A stretch of 64,000 nt of DNA. Origin: Ianthella basta. Lineage: Eukaryota > Porifera > Demospongiae > Verongiida > Ianthellidae. Shown here piece by piece: positions 45,001 to 60,000 of the stretch. Below the pieces are notes generated by a model. The model saw only the letters and a program-made list of their open reading frames with translations, had not been told where the DNA came from and did not search any database. Both the position numbers and the translations under genes were made by a program. The DNA is taken from NCBI GenBank assembly GCA_964019415.1, contig OZ025887.1, positions 1 to 64,000 on the forward strand. Direction: 5' to 3'. Position 1 is the stretch's first letter; every line of letters starts with the position of its first letter.

Positions 45001-48000
45001 ACATCTTACCAAATCTTGCTTAATCTTACCTTGTCATATCTTGCCAAATCTTTCCAATTCATACCTTGTCATATCTTAAAAAATCTTGCTTAATCTTATC
45101 TTCATATCTTGCCAAATCTTGCCAAATCCTATCTTGTCATATCTTGCCAAATCTTGCCAAATATTACCTTGTCATATCTTGCCAAAGCTTGCCAAATCTT
45201 ACCTTGTCATATCTTTCCAAATCTTGCCTAATCTTACCTTATCATATCTTGCAATCTTACCGAATCTTACCTTGTCATATCTTACCAAATCTTGCCAAAT
45301 CTTACCTTGTCATATCTTGCCTAATCTTGCCAAATCTTACCTTGTCATATCTTGCCAAATCTTGCCTGATCTTACCTTGTCATATCTTGCCAAATCTTGT
45401 CAAGTCTTACCTTTAAGTTGTCATATCTTGCCAAATCTTGCCTATTCTTCCTTTTCGTATCTTGCCAAATCTTGCTTAATCTTACCTTCTCATATCTTGC
45501 CAAATCTTGCCAAATCTTACCTTGTCATATCTTGCCAAATCTTGCCGAATCTTACCTTGTCATATCTTACCAAATCATGCTTAATCTTACCTTGTCATAT
45601 CTTGCCAAATCTTGACAAATCTTATCTTGTCATATCTTACCAAAACTTGCCAAATATTACCTTGTCATATCTTGCCAAATCTTGCCAAATCTTGCCTTGA
45701 CATATCTTACCAAATATTGCCTAATCTTACCTTGTCATATTTTGCCAAATCTTGCCAAATCTTACCTTGTCATAACTTGGCTAAACTTGCCAAATCTTAC
45801 CTTGTCATATCTTGCCAAATCTTGCCTGATCTTACCTTGTCATATCTTGCCAAATCTTGCTTATTCTTACTTTTTCATATCTTGCCAAATCTTAACTAAT
45901 CTTACCTTGTCATATCTTTCCAAATCTTGCCTAATCTTACCTTATCATATCTTGCAATCTTACCGAATCTTACCTTGTCATATCTTACCAAATCTTGCCA
46001 AATCTTACCTTGTCATATCTTGCCTAATCTTGCCAAATCTTACCTTGTCATATCTTACCAAATCTTGCCTGATCTTACCTTGTCATATCTTTCCAAATCT
46101 TGTCAAGTCTTACCTTTAAGTTGTCATATCTTGCCAAATCTTGCCTATTCTTCCTTTTCGTATCTTGCCAAATCTTGCTTAATCTTACCTTCTCATATCT
46201 TAACAAATCTTGCCAAATCTTACCATGTCATATCTTGCCAAATCTTGCCGAATCTTACCTTGTCATATCTTACCAAATCATGCTTAATCTTACCTTGTCA
46301 TATCTTGCCAAATCTTTACAAATCTTATATTGTCATATCTTACCAAAACGTGCCAAATATTACCTTGTCATATCTTGCCAAATCTTGCCAAATCTTGCCT
46401 TGACATATCTTACCAAATATTGCCTAATCTTACCTTGTCATATTTTGCCAAATCTTGCCAAATCTTACCTTGTCATAACTTGCCTAATCTTGCCAAATCT
46501 TACCTTGTCATATCTTGCCAAATCTTGCCTGATCTTACCTTGTCATATCTTGCCAAATCTTGCTTATTCTTACTTTTTCATATCTTGCCAAATCTTAACT
46601 AATCTTACCTTGTCACATCTCGCCAAATCTTGCCAAATCTTACCTTGTCATATCTTGCCAAATCTTGCCTAATCTTACCTTGTCATATCTTGCCAAATCT
46701 TGCCAAATCTTACCCTGTCATATCTTGCCAAATCTTGCCAAATCTTACCATGTCATATCTTGCCAAATCTTGCCTAATCTTACTTTTTCATATCTTGCCA
46801 AATCTTGCTTAATCTTGCCTTCTCATATCTTGCCAAATCTTGCCAAATCTTACCTTGTCATATCTTGCCAAATCTTTCTAATTCTTACCTTGTCATATCT
46901 TACCAAATCTTGCTTAATCTTACCTTCATATCTTGCCAAATCTTGCCAAATCTTATCTTGTCATATCTTGCCAAATCTTGCCAAATATTACCTTGTCATA
47001 TCTTGCCAAATCTTGCTTAATCTCACCTTGTCATATCTTGCCAAATCTTGCCAAACATTACCTTGTCATATCTTGCCAAATCTTGCTCAATCTTACATTG
47101 TCATATCTTGCCAAATCTTGCCAAATTTTTTCTTCTCATATCTTGCCAAATCTTGCCAAATATTACCTTATCATATCTTGCCAAATCTTGCCTAATCTTA
47201 CCTTGTCATATCTTGCCAAATCTTGACTAATCTTACCTTGTCACATCTTGCCAAATCTTGCCAAATATTACCTTGTTATATCTTGCCAATTCTTGCCGAA
47301 TCTTACCTTTTCATATCTTGCCAAATCTTGCCAAATATTCCCTTGTCATATCTTGCCAAATCTTGCCAAATCTTATCTTGTTATATCTTGCCAAATCTTG
47401 CCTAATCTTACCTTCATATCTTGCTTAATCCTGCCAAATCTTAACTTGTCATATCTTGCCAAATCTAGCCTAATCTTACTTTTTCATATCTAGCCAAATC
47501 TTGCTTAATTTTACCATGTCATATCTTGCAAAATCTTGCCAAATCTTTCCTTCAGTTGTCATATTATGCAAAATCTTGCCTTATCTTACTTTTCATAACT
47601 TGCCAAATCTTGCCAAATCTTACCTTGTCATATATTGCCAGATCATACCAAATATTACCTTCTCATATTTGGCCAAATCTTGCCAAATCTTACCTTGTCA
47701 TATCTTGCCAAATCTTGACTAATCTTACCTTGTCATTTCTTGCCAAATCTTACCTTGTCATATTATACCAAATCTTGCCTAATCTTACTTTTTCATATCT
47801 TGCCAAATCTTGCATAATCTCACCTTGTCATATCTTGCCAAATTTTGCCAAACATTACCTTGTCATATCTTGCCAAATCTTGCACAATTTTACCTTGTCA
47901 TATCTTGCCAAATCTTGCCAAATCTTATCTTCTCATATCTTGCCAAATCTTGCCAAATATTACCTTATCATATCTTGCCAAATCTTGCCAAATCTTATCT

Positions 48001-51000
48001 TGTCATATCTTGCCAAATCTTGCCAAATCTTACCTTGTCATATCTTACCACATCTTACCTAATCTTACCTTGTCATATCTTGCCAAATCTTGCCAAATAT
48101 TCCCTTGTCATATCTTGCCAAATCTTGTCAAATCTTATCTTGTCATATCTTGCCAAATCTTGCCTAATCTTACCTTCATATCTTGCTTAATCTTGCCAAA
48201 TCTTAACTTGTCATATCTTGTCAAATCTTGCCTAATCTTACTTTTTCATATCTAGCCAAATCTTGCTTAATCTTACCATGTCATATCTTGCCGAATCTTG
48301 CCAAATTTTACCTTCAGTTGTCATATCTTGCCAAATCTTGCCTTATCTTACTTTTCATATCTTGCCAAATCTTGCTTAATCTTACCTTGTCATATCTTGC
48401 CAAATCTTACCAAATCTTACCTTGTCATATCTCGCCAAATCTTGCCTAATCTTGCCAAATCTTACCTTGTCATATCTTGCCAAATCTTGACTAATCTTAC
48501 CTTGTCATATCTTGCCAAATCTTGCCAAATCTTACCTTCTCATATCTTGCCAAATCTTGCCAAATCTTACCTTGTCATATCTTACCAAATCTTGCTTAAT
48601 CTTACCTTGTCATATCTTGCCAAATCTTGCCAAATCTTACCTTGTCATATCTTGCAAAATCTTGCCAAATCTTACCTTGTCATAGCTCGTCAAATCTTGC
48701 CTAATCTTGCCAAATCTTACCTTGTCATATCTTGCCAAATCTTGCCTATTCTTACTTTTTCATATCTTGCCAAATCTTGCATAATCTTTCCTTATCATAT
48801 CTTGCCAAATCTTGCCAAATCTTGCCTTGTCATATCTCACCAAATCTTGCCAATACTTACCTTGTCATATCTTGCCAAATCTTGCCAAATCTTACCTTGT
48901 CATATCTTACCAAATCTTGCCAAATCTCACCTTGTCATATTTTGCCAAATCATGCCTAATCTTACTTTGTCATATCGTGCCAAATCTTGCCAAATCTTAC
49001 TTTGTCATATCCTGCCAAATCTTGCCAAATCTTACCTTTTCTTATAATGCCAAATCTTGCCAAATCTTACCTTGTCATATCTTGCCAAATCTTGCCTAAT
49101 CTTACTTTTTCATATCTTGCCAAATCTTGCTTAATCTTACCTTGTCATATCTTGCCAAATCTTGCCAAATCTTACTTTGTCATATCTCGCCGAATCTTGC
49201 CTAATCTTCCAAATCTTACCTTGTCATATCTTGCCAAATCTTGCCTAATCTTACCTTCAGTTGTCATATCTTGCCAAATCTTGCCGAATCTTACCTTGTC
49301 ATATCTTGCAAAATCTTACCTTGTCATATCTTACCAAGTCTTGCTTAATCTTACCTTGTCATATCTTGCCAAATCTTGCCAAATCTACCTTGTCATAACT
49401 TACCAAATCTTGCTTAATCTTACCTTGTTATATCTGGCTTAATCTTGCCAAATCTTAACTTGTCATATCTTGCCAAATCTTGCCAAATCTTACCTTGTCA
49501 TATCTTGCCAAATCTTGCCTAATCTTACTTTTTCATATCTAGCTAAATCTTGCTTAATCTTACCTTGTCATATCTTGCCAAATCTTGCCAAATCTTACTT
49601 TGTCATATCTCACCAAATCTTGCACAATTTTACCTTGTCATATCTTGCCAAATCTCGCCAAATCTTATCTTCTCATATCTTGCCAAATCTTGCCAAATAT
49701 TACCTTATCATATCTTGCCAAATCTTGCCAAATCTTATCTTGTCATATCTTGCCAAATCTTGCCAAATCTTACCTTGTCATATCTTACCACATCTTACCT
49801 AATCTTACCTTGTCATATCTTGCCAAATCTTGCCAAATATTCCCTTGTCATATCTTGCCAAATCTTGTCAAATCTTATCTTGTCATATCTTGCCAAATCT
49901 TGCCTAATCTTACCTTCATATCTTGCTTAATCTTGCCAAATCTTAACTTGTCATATCTTGCCAAATCTTGCCTAATCTTACTTTTTCGTATCTAGCCAAA
50001 TCTCTCTTAATCTTACCATGTCATATCTTGCCGAATCTTGCCAAATTTTACCTTCAGTTGTCATATCTTGCCAAATCTTGCCTTATCTTACTTTTCATAT
50101 CTTGCCAAATCTTGCTTAATCTTACCTTGTCATATCTTGCCAAATCTTACCAAATCTTACCTTGTCATATCTCGCCAAATCTTGCCTAATCTTGCCAAAT
50201 CTTACCTTGTCATATCTTGCCAAATCTTGACTAATCTTACCTTGTCATATCTTGCCAAATCTTGCAAAATCTTACCTTCTCATATCTTGCCAAATCTTGC
50301 CAAATCTTACCTTGTCATATCTTACCAAATCTTGCTTAATCTTACCTTGTCATATCTTGCCAAATCTTGCCAAATCTTACCTTGTCATATCTTGCAAAAT
50401 CTTGCCAAATCTTACCTTGTCATAGCTCGCCAAATCTTGCCTAATCTTGCCAAATCTTACCTTGTCATATCTTGCCAAATCTTGCCTATTCTTACTTTTT
50501 CATATCTTGCCAAATCTTGCATAATCTTTCCTTGTCATATCTTGGCAAATCTTGCCAAATCTTGCCTTGTCATATCTCACCAAATCTTGCCAAATCTTAC
50601 CTTGTCGTATCTTGCCTAATCTTGCCAAATCTTACCTTGTCATATCTTACCAAATCTTGCCAAATCTCACCTTGTCATATTTTGCCAAATCATGCCTAAT
50701 CTTACTTTGTCATATCGTGCCAAATCTTGCCAAATCTTACTTTGTCATATCCTGCCAAATCTTGCCAAATCTTACCTTTCCTTATAATACCAAATCTTGC
50801 CAAATCTTACCTTGTCATATCTTGCCAAATCTTGCCTAATCTTACTTTTTCATATCTTGCCAAATCTTGCTTAATCTTACCTTGTCATATCTTGCCAAAT
50901 CTTGCCAAATCTTACTTTGTCATATCTCGCCGAATCTTGCCTAATCTTCCAAATCATACCTTGTCATATCTTGCCAAATCTTGACTAATCTTACCTTCAG

Positions 51001-54000
51001 TTGTCATATCTTGCCAAATCTTGCCGAATCTTACCTTGTCATATCTTGCAAAATCTTACCTTGTCATATCTTACCAAGTCTTGCTTAATCTTACTTTGTC
51101 ATAATTTGCCGAATCTTGCCAAATCCTATCTTGTCAAATCTTGCCAAATCTTGTCAAATATTACCATATCATATCTTGCCAAATCTTGCCAAATCTTACC
51201 TTGTCATATCTTGCCAAATCTTGCCTAATCTTACCTTGTCATATCTTGCCTAATCTTGCCAAATCTTAAATTGTCATATCTTGCCAAATCTTGCCGAATC
51301 TAACCTTGTCATATCTTGCCAAATCTTGCCAAATATTACCTTGTCATATCTTGCCAAATCTTGCCAAATCTACCTTGTCATAACTTACCAAATCTTGCTT
51401 AATCTTACCTTGTTATATCTGGCTTAATCTTGCCAAATCTTAACTTGTCATATCTTGCCAAATCTTGCCAAATCTTACCTTGTCATATCTTGCCAAATCT
51501 TGCCTAATCTTACTTTTTCATATCTAGCTAAATCTTGTCAAATATTACCATATCATATCTTGCCAAATCTTGCCAAATCTTACCTTGTCATATCTTGCAA
51601 AATCTTGCCTAATCTTACCTTGTCATATCTTGCCTAATCTTGCCAAATCTTACCTTGTCATATCTTGCCAAATCTTGCCGAATCTTACCTTGTCATATCT
51701 TGCCAAATCTTGCCAAATCTACCTTGTCATATCTTGCCAAATCTTGCTTAATCTTACCTTGTTATATCTTGCTTAATCTTGCCAAATCTTAACTTGTCAT
51801 ATGTTGCCAAATCTTGCCTAATCTTACCTTGTCATATCTTGCCAAATCTTGCCTTATCTTACTTTTCATATCTTGCCAAATCATGCTTAATGTCACCTTG
51901 TCATATCTTGCCAAATCTTACCAAATTCTAACTTGTCGTATCTCGCCAAATCTTGCCTAATCTTGCTAAATCTTACCTTGTCATATCTTGCCAAATCTTG
52001 ACTAATCTTACCTTGTCATATCTTGCCAAATCTTACCTTGTCATATCTTGCCAAATCTTGCCAAATCTTACCTTGTCATATCTAACCAAAATCTTGCCTA
52101 AACTTAACTTGCCATAACTTCCCTAATCTTGCCAAATCTTACCTTGTCATATCTTGACAAATCTTGACTAATCTTGTCATATCTTGCCAAATATTGCCGA
52201 ATCTTACCTTGTCATATCTTGCCAAATCTTGCCAAATCTTATCTTGTCATATTTTGCCAAATCTTGCCAAACATTACCTTGTCATATCTTGTCAAATTTT
52301 GCCAAAACTTACCTTGTCATATCTTGCCAAATCTTGCCTAATTTTACCATGTCATATCTTGCCTAATCTTGCCAAAACTTACCTTGTCATATATTGCCAA
52401 ATCTTGCCGAATCTTACCTTGTCATATCTTGCCAAATCTTGCCAAATCTTGCCAAATCTTACCTTGTCATATCTTGCCTAATCTTGCCAAATCTTACCTT
52501 CTCATGTCTTGCCAAATCTTGCCTGATCTTCCTTGTCATATCTTGACAAATCTTGCAAAGTATTACCTTTATGTTGTCAAATCTTGGCAAATCTTGCCTA
52601 TTCTTACTTTGTCTTATCCTGCCAAATCTTGCCAAATCTTACTTTGTCATATCCTGCCAAATCTTGCCAAATCTTACCTTTTCTTATATTGCCAAATCTT
52701 GCCTAATCTTACCTTGTCATATCTTGCCTAATCTTGCCAAATCTTAAATTATCATATCTTGCCAAATCTTGCCGAATCTTACCTTGTCATATCTTGCCAA
52801 ATCTTGCCAAATATTACCTTGTCATATCTTGCCAAATCTTGCCTAATCTTACCTTGTCATATCTTGCCTAATCTTGCCAAATCTTAAATTGTCATATCTT
52901 GCCAAATCTTGCCGAATCTTACCTTGTCATATCTTGCCAAATATTGCCGAATCTTACCTTGTCATATCTTGCCAAATCTTGCCAAATCTTATCTTGTCAT
53001 ATTTTGCCAAATCTTGCCAAACATTACCTTGTCATATCTTGTCAAATTTTGCCAAAACTTACCTTGTCATATCTTGCCAAATCTTGCCTAATTTTACCAT
53101 GTCATATCTTGCCTAATCTTGCCAAAACTTACCTTGTCATATATTGCCAAATCTTGCCGAATCTTACCTTGTCATATCTTGCCAAATCTTGCCAAATCTT
53201 GCCAAATCTTACCTTGTCATATCTTGCCTAATCTTGCCAAATCTTACCTTCTCATGTCTTGCAAAATCTTGCCTGATCTTCCTTGTCATATCTTGACAAA
53301 TCTTGCAAAGTATTACCTTTATGTTGTCAAATCTTGGCAAATCTTGCCTATTCTTACTTTGTCATATCCTGCCAAATCTTGCCAAATCTTACTTTGTCAT
53401 ATCCTGCCAAATCTTGCCAAATCTTACCTTTTCTTATATTGCCAAATCTTGCCTAATCTTACCTTGTCATATCTTGCCTAATCTTGCCAAATCTTAAATT
53501 ATCATATCTTGTCAAATCTTGCCGAATCTTACCTTGTCATATCTTGCCAAATCTTGCCAAATATTACCTTGTCATATCTTGCCAAATCTTGCCTAATCTT
53601 ACCTTGTCATATCTTGCCTAATCTTGCCAAATCTTAAATTGTCATATCTTGCCAAATCTTGCCGAATCTTACCTTGTCATATCTTGCCAAATCTTGCCAA
53701 ATATTACCTTGTCATATCTTGCCAAATCTTGCCAAATCTACCTTGTCATAACTTACCAAATCTTGCTTAATCTTACCTTGTTATATCTGGCTTAATCTTG
53801 CCAAATCTTAACTTGTCATATCTTGCCAAATCTTGCCAAATCTTACCTTGTCATATCTTGCCAAATCTTGCCTAATCTTACTTTTTCATATCTAGCTAAA
53901 TCTTGCTTAATCTTACCTTGTCATATCTTGCCAAATCTTGCCTAATCTTACTTTGTCATATCTCGCCAAATCTTGCCAAATCTTACCTTGTCATATCTTG

Positions 54001-57000
54001 CCAAATCTTGCCGAATCTTACTTTTTCATATCTAGCTAAATCTTGTCAAATATTACCATATCATATCTTGCCAAATCTTGCCAAATCTTACCTTGTCATA
54101 TCTTGCCAAATCTTGCCTAATCTTACCTTGTCATATCTTGCCTAATCTTGCCAAATCTTACCTTGTCATATCTTGCCAAATCTTGCCGAATCTTACCTTG
54201 TCATATCTTGCCAAATCTTGCCAAATCTACCTTGTCATATCTTGCCAAATCTTGCTTAATCTTACCTTGTTATATCTTGCTTAATCTTGCCAAATCTTAA
54301 CTTGTCATATCTTGCCAAATCTTGCCTAATCTTACCTTGTCATATCTTGCCAAATCTTGCCTTATCTTACTTTTCATATCTTGCCAAATCATGCTTAATC
54401 TCACCTTGTCATATCTTGCCAAATCTTACCAAATTCTAACTTGTCGTATCTCGCCAAATCTTGCCTAATCTTGCTAAATCTTACCTTGTCATATCTTGCA
54501 AAACCTTGACTAATCTTACCTTGTCATATCTTGCCAAATCTTACCTTGTCATATCTTGCCAAATCTTGCCAAATCTTACCTTGTCATATCTAACCAAAAT
54601 CTTGCCTAAACTTAACTTGCCATAACTTCCCTAATCTTGCCAAATCTTACCTTGTCATATCTTGACAAATCTTGACTAATCTTGTCATATCTTGCCAAAT
54701 ATTGCCGAATCTTACCTTGTCATATCTTGCCAAATCTTGCCAAATCTTATCTCGTCATATTTTGCCAAATCTTGCCAAACATTACCTTGTCATATCTTGC
54801 CAAATTTTGCCAAAACTTACCTTGTCATATCTTGCCAAATCTTGCCTAATTTTACCTTGTCATATCTTGCCTAATCTTGCCAAAACTTACCTTGTCATAT
54901 ATTGCCAAATCTTGCCGAATCTTACCTTGTCATATCTTGCCAAATCTTGCCAAATCTTGCCAAATCTTACCTTGTCATATCTTGCCTAATCTTGCCAAAT
55001 CTTACCTTCTCATGTCTTGCCAAATCTTGCCTGATCTTCCTTGTCATATCTTGACAAATCTTGCAAAGTATTACCTTTATGTTGTCAAATCTTGGCAAAT
55101 CTTGCCTATTCTTACTTTGTCATATCCTGCCAAATCTTGCCAAATCTTACTTTGTCATATCCTGCTAAATCTTGCCAAATCTTACCTTTTCTTATATTGC
55201 CAAATCTTGCCAAATCTTACCTTGTCATATCTTGCCAACTCTTGCCTAATCTTACTTTTTCATATCTTGCCAAATCTTGCTTAATCTTACCTTGTCATAT
55301 CTTGCCAAATCTTTCATAATCTTACTTTGTCATATCTCGCCAAATCTTGCCTAATCTTGCCAAATCTTACCTTGTCATATCTTGCCAAATCTTCACTAAT
55401 CTTACCTTCAGTTGTCATATCTTGTCAAATCTTGCCGAATCTTACCTTGTCATATCTTGCAAAATCTTACCTTGTCATATCTTACCAAGTCTTGCTTAAT
55501 CTTACCTTGTCATAATTTGCCAAATCTTGCCAAATCTTATCTTGTCAAATCTTGCCAAATCTTGTCAAATATTACCATATCATATCTTGCCAAATCTTGC
55601 CAAATCTTACCTTGTCATATCTTGCCAAATCTTGCCTAATCTTTCCTTGTCATATCTTGCCTAATCTTGCCAAATCTTAAATTGTCATATCTTGCCAAAT
55701 CTTGCCGAATCTTACCTTGTCATATCTTGCCAAATCTTGCCAAATATTACCTTGTCATATCTTGCCAAGTCTTGCCAAATCTTACTTTGTCATATCTCGC
55801 CAAATCTTGACTAATCTTACTTTCAGTTGTCATATCTTTCCAAATCTTGCCGAATCTTACCTTGTCATATCTTGCAAAATCTTACCTTGTCATATCTTAC
55901 CAAGTCTTGCTTAATCTTACCTTGTCAGAATTTGCCAAATCTTGCCAAATCTCATATTGTCATATCTTGCCAAATCTTGTCAAATATTACCATATCATAT
56001 CTTGCCAAATCTTGCCAACTCTTACCTTGTCATATCTTGCCAAATCTTGCCTAATCTTACCTTGTCATAACTTGCCTAATCTTGCCAAATCTTACCTTGT
56101 CATATCTTGCCAAATCTTGCCGAATCTTACCTTGTCATATCTTGCCAAATCTACCTTGTCATATATTGCCAAATCTTGCTTAATCTTACCTTGTTATATC
56201 TTGCTTAATCTTGCCAAATCTTAACTTGTCATATCTTGCCAAATCTTGCCAAATCTTACCTTGTCATATCTTGCCAAATCTTGACTAATCTTACTTTTTC
56301 ATATCTAGCCAAATCTTGCTTAATCTTACCTTGTCATATCTTACCAAGTCTTGCTTAATCTTACCTTGTCATAATTTGCCAAATCTTGCCAAATCTTATA
56401 TTGTCATATCTTGCCAAATCTTGTCAAGATTTGGCAACTCTTACCTTGTCATATCTTGCCAAATCTTGCCTAATCTTACCTTGTCATATCTTGCCTAATC
56501 TTGCCAAATCTTACCTTGTCATATCTTGCCAAATCTTGCCGAATCTTACCTTGTCATATCTTGCCAAATCTTGCCAAATCTACCTTGTCATATCTTGCCA
56601 AATCTTGCTTAATCTTACCTTGTTATATCTTGCTTAATCTTGCCAAATCTTAACTTGTCATATCTTGCCAAATCTTGCCAAATCTTACCTTGTCATATCT
56701 TGTCAAATCTTGCCTAATCTTACTTTTTCATATCTAGCCAAATTTTGCTTAATCTTACCATGTCATATCTTGCCAAATCTTGCCAAATCTTACCTTCAGT
56801 TGTCATATCTTGCCAAATCTTGCCTTATCTTACTTTTCATATCTTGCCAAATCATGCTTAATCTCACCTTGTCATATCTTGCCAAATCTTACCAAATCTT
56901 AACTTGTCATATCTCGCCAAATCTTGCCTAATCTTGCTAAATCTTACCTTGTCATATCTTGCCAAATCTTGACTAATCTTACCTTGTCATATCTTGCCAA

Positions 57001-60000
57001 ATCTTACCTTGTCATATCTTGCCAAATCTTGCCAAATCTTACCTTGTCATATCTAACCAAAATCTTACCTAAACTTAACTTGCCATATCTTGCCAAATCT
57101 TGCCAAATCTTACCTTGTCATATCTTGCCAAATCTTACCTTGTCATATCTTGCCAAATCTTCCCTAATCTTGCCAAATCTTACCTTGTCATATCTTGACA
57201 AATCTTGACTAATGTTGTCATATCTTGCCAAATATTGCCGAATCTTACCTTGTCATATCTTGCCAAATCTTGCCAAATCTTATCTCGTCATATTTTGCCA
57301 AATCTTGCCAAACATTACCTTGTCATATCTTACCAAGTCTTGCTTAATCTTACCTTGTCATAATTTGCCAAATCTTGCCAAATCTTATATTGTCATATCT
57401 TGCCAAATCTTGTCAAGATTTGGCAACTCTTACCTTGTCATATCTTGCCAAATCTTGCCTAATCTTACCTTGTCATATCTTGCCTAATCTTGCCAAATCT
57501 TACCTTGTCATATCTTGCAAAATCTTGCCGAATCTTACCTTGTCATATCTTGCCAAATCTTGCCAAATCTACCTTGTCATATCCTGCCAAATCTTGCTTA
57601 ATCTTACCTTGTTATATCTTGCTTAATCTTGCCAAATCTTAACTTGTCATATCTTGCCAAATCTTGCCAAATCTTACCTTGTCATATCTTGTCAAATCTT
57701 GCCTAATCTTACTTTTTCATATCTAGCCAAATTTTGCTTAATCTTACCATGTCATATCTTGCCAAATCTTGCCAAATCTTACCTTCAGTTGTCATATCTT
57801 GCCAAATCTTGCCTTATCTTACTTTTCATATCTTGCCAAATCATGCTTAATCTCACCTTGTCATATCTTGCCAAATCTTACCAAATCTTAACTTGTCATA
57901 TCTCGCCAAATCTTGCCTAATCTTGCTAAATCTTACCTTGTCATATCTTGCCAAATCTTGACTAATCTTACCTTGTCATATCTTGCCAAATCTTACCTTG
58001 TCATATCTTGCCAAATCTTGCCAAATCTTACCTTGTCATATCTAACCAAAATCTTACCTAAACTTAACTTGCCATATCTTGCCAAATCTTGCCAAATCTT
58101 ACCTTGTCATATCTTGCCAAATCTTACCTTGTCATATCTTGCCAAATCTTCCCTAATCTTGCCAAATCTTACCTTGTCATATCTTGCCAAATCTTGCCAA
58201 ATCTTACTTTGTCATATCTCGCCAAATCTTGACTAATCTTACTTTCAGTTGTCATATCTTGCCAAATCTTGCCGAATCTTACCTTGTCATATCTTGCAAA
58301 ATCTTACCTTGTCATATCTTACCAAGTCTTGCTTAATCTTACCTTGTCAGAATTTGCCAAATCTTGCCTAATCTCATATTGTCATAACTTGCCAAATCTT
58401 GTCAAATATTACCATATCATATCTTGCCAAATTTTGCCAACTCTTACCTTGTCATTTCTTGCCAAATCTTGCCTAATCTTACCTTGTCATAACTTGCCTA
58501 ATCTTGCCAAATCTTACCTTGTCATATCTTGCCAAATCTTGCCGAATCTTACCTTGTCATATCTTGCCAAATCTACCTTGTCATATATTGCCAAATCTTG
58601 CTTAATCTTACCTTGTCATAACTTGCCTAATCTTGCCAAATCTTACCTTGTCATATCTTGCCAAATCTTGCCGAATCTTACCTTGTCATATCTTGCCAAA
58701 TCTACCTTGTCATATCTTGCCAAATCTTGCCGAATCTTACCTTGTCATATCTTGCCAAATCTTGCTTAATCTTACCTTGTCATATCTTACCAAGTCTTGC
58801 TTAATCTTACCTTGTCATAATTTACCAAATCTTGCCAAATCTTATATTGTCATATCTTGCCAAATCTTGTCAAGATTTGGCAACTCTTACCTTGTCATAT
58901 CTTGCCAAATCTTGCCTAATCTTACCTTGTCATATCTTGCCTAATCTTGCCAAATCTTACCTTGTCATATCTTGCCAAATCTTGCCGAATCTTACCTTGT
59001 CATATCTTGCCAAATCTTGCCAAATCTACCTTGTCATATCTTGCCAAATCTTTCTTAATCTTACCTTGTTATATCTTGCTTAATCTTGCCAAATCTTAAC
59101 TTGTCATATCTTGCCAAATCTTGCCAAATCTTACCTTGTCATATCTTGTCAAATCTTGCCTAATCTTACTTTTTCATATCTAGCCAAATTTTGCTTAATC
59201 TTACCATGTCATATCTTGCCAAATCTTGCCAAATCTTACCTTCAGTTGTCATATCTTGCCAAATCTTGCCTTATCTTACTTTTCATATCTTGCCAAATCA
59301 TGCTTAATCTCACCTTGTCATATCTTGCCAAATCTTACCAAATCTTAACTTGTCATATCTCGCCAAATCTTGCCTAATCTTGCTAAATCTTACCTTGTCA
59401 TATCTTGCCAAATCTTGACTAATCTTACCTTGTCATATCTTGCCAAATCTTACCTTGTCATATCTTGCCAAATCTTGCCAAATCTTACCTTGTCATATCT
59501 AACCAAAGTCTTACCTAAACTTAACTTGCCATATCTTGCCAAATCTTGCCAAATCTTACCTTGTCATATCTTGCCAAATCTTACCTTGTCATATCTTGCC
59601 AAATCTTCCCTAATCTTGCCAAATCTTACCTTGTCATATCTTGACAAATCTTGACTAATGTTGTCATATCTTGCCAAATATTGCCGAATCTTACCTTGTC
59701 ATATCTTGCCAAATCTTGCCAAATCTTATCTCGTCATATTTTGCCAAATCTTGCCAAACATTACCTTGTCATATCTTGCCAAATTTTGCCAAATCTTACC
59801 TTGTCATATCTTGCCAAATCTTGCCTAATTTTACCACGTCATATCTTGCCTAATCTTGCCAAAACTTACCTTGTCATATATTGCCAAATCTTGCCGAATC
59901 TTACCTTGTCATATCTTGCCAAATCTAGCCAAATCTTACCTTGTCATATCTTGCCTAATCTTGCCAAATCTTACCTTCTCATATCTTGCCAAATCTTGCT

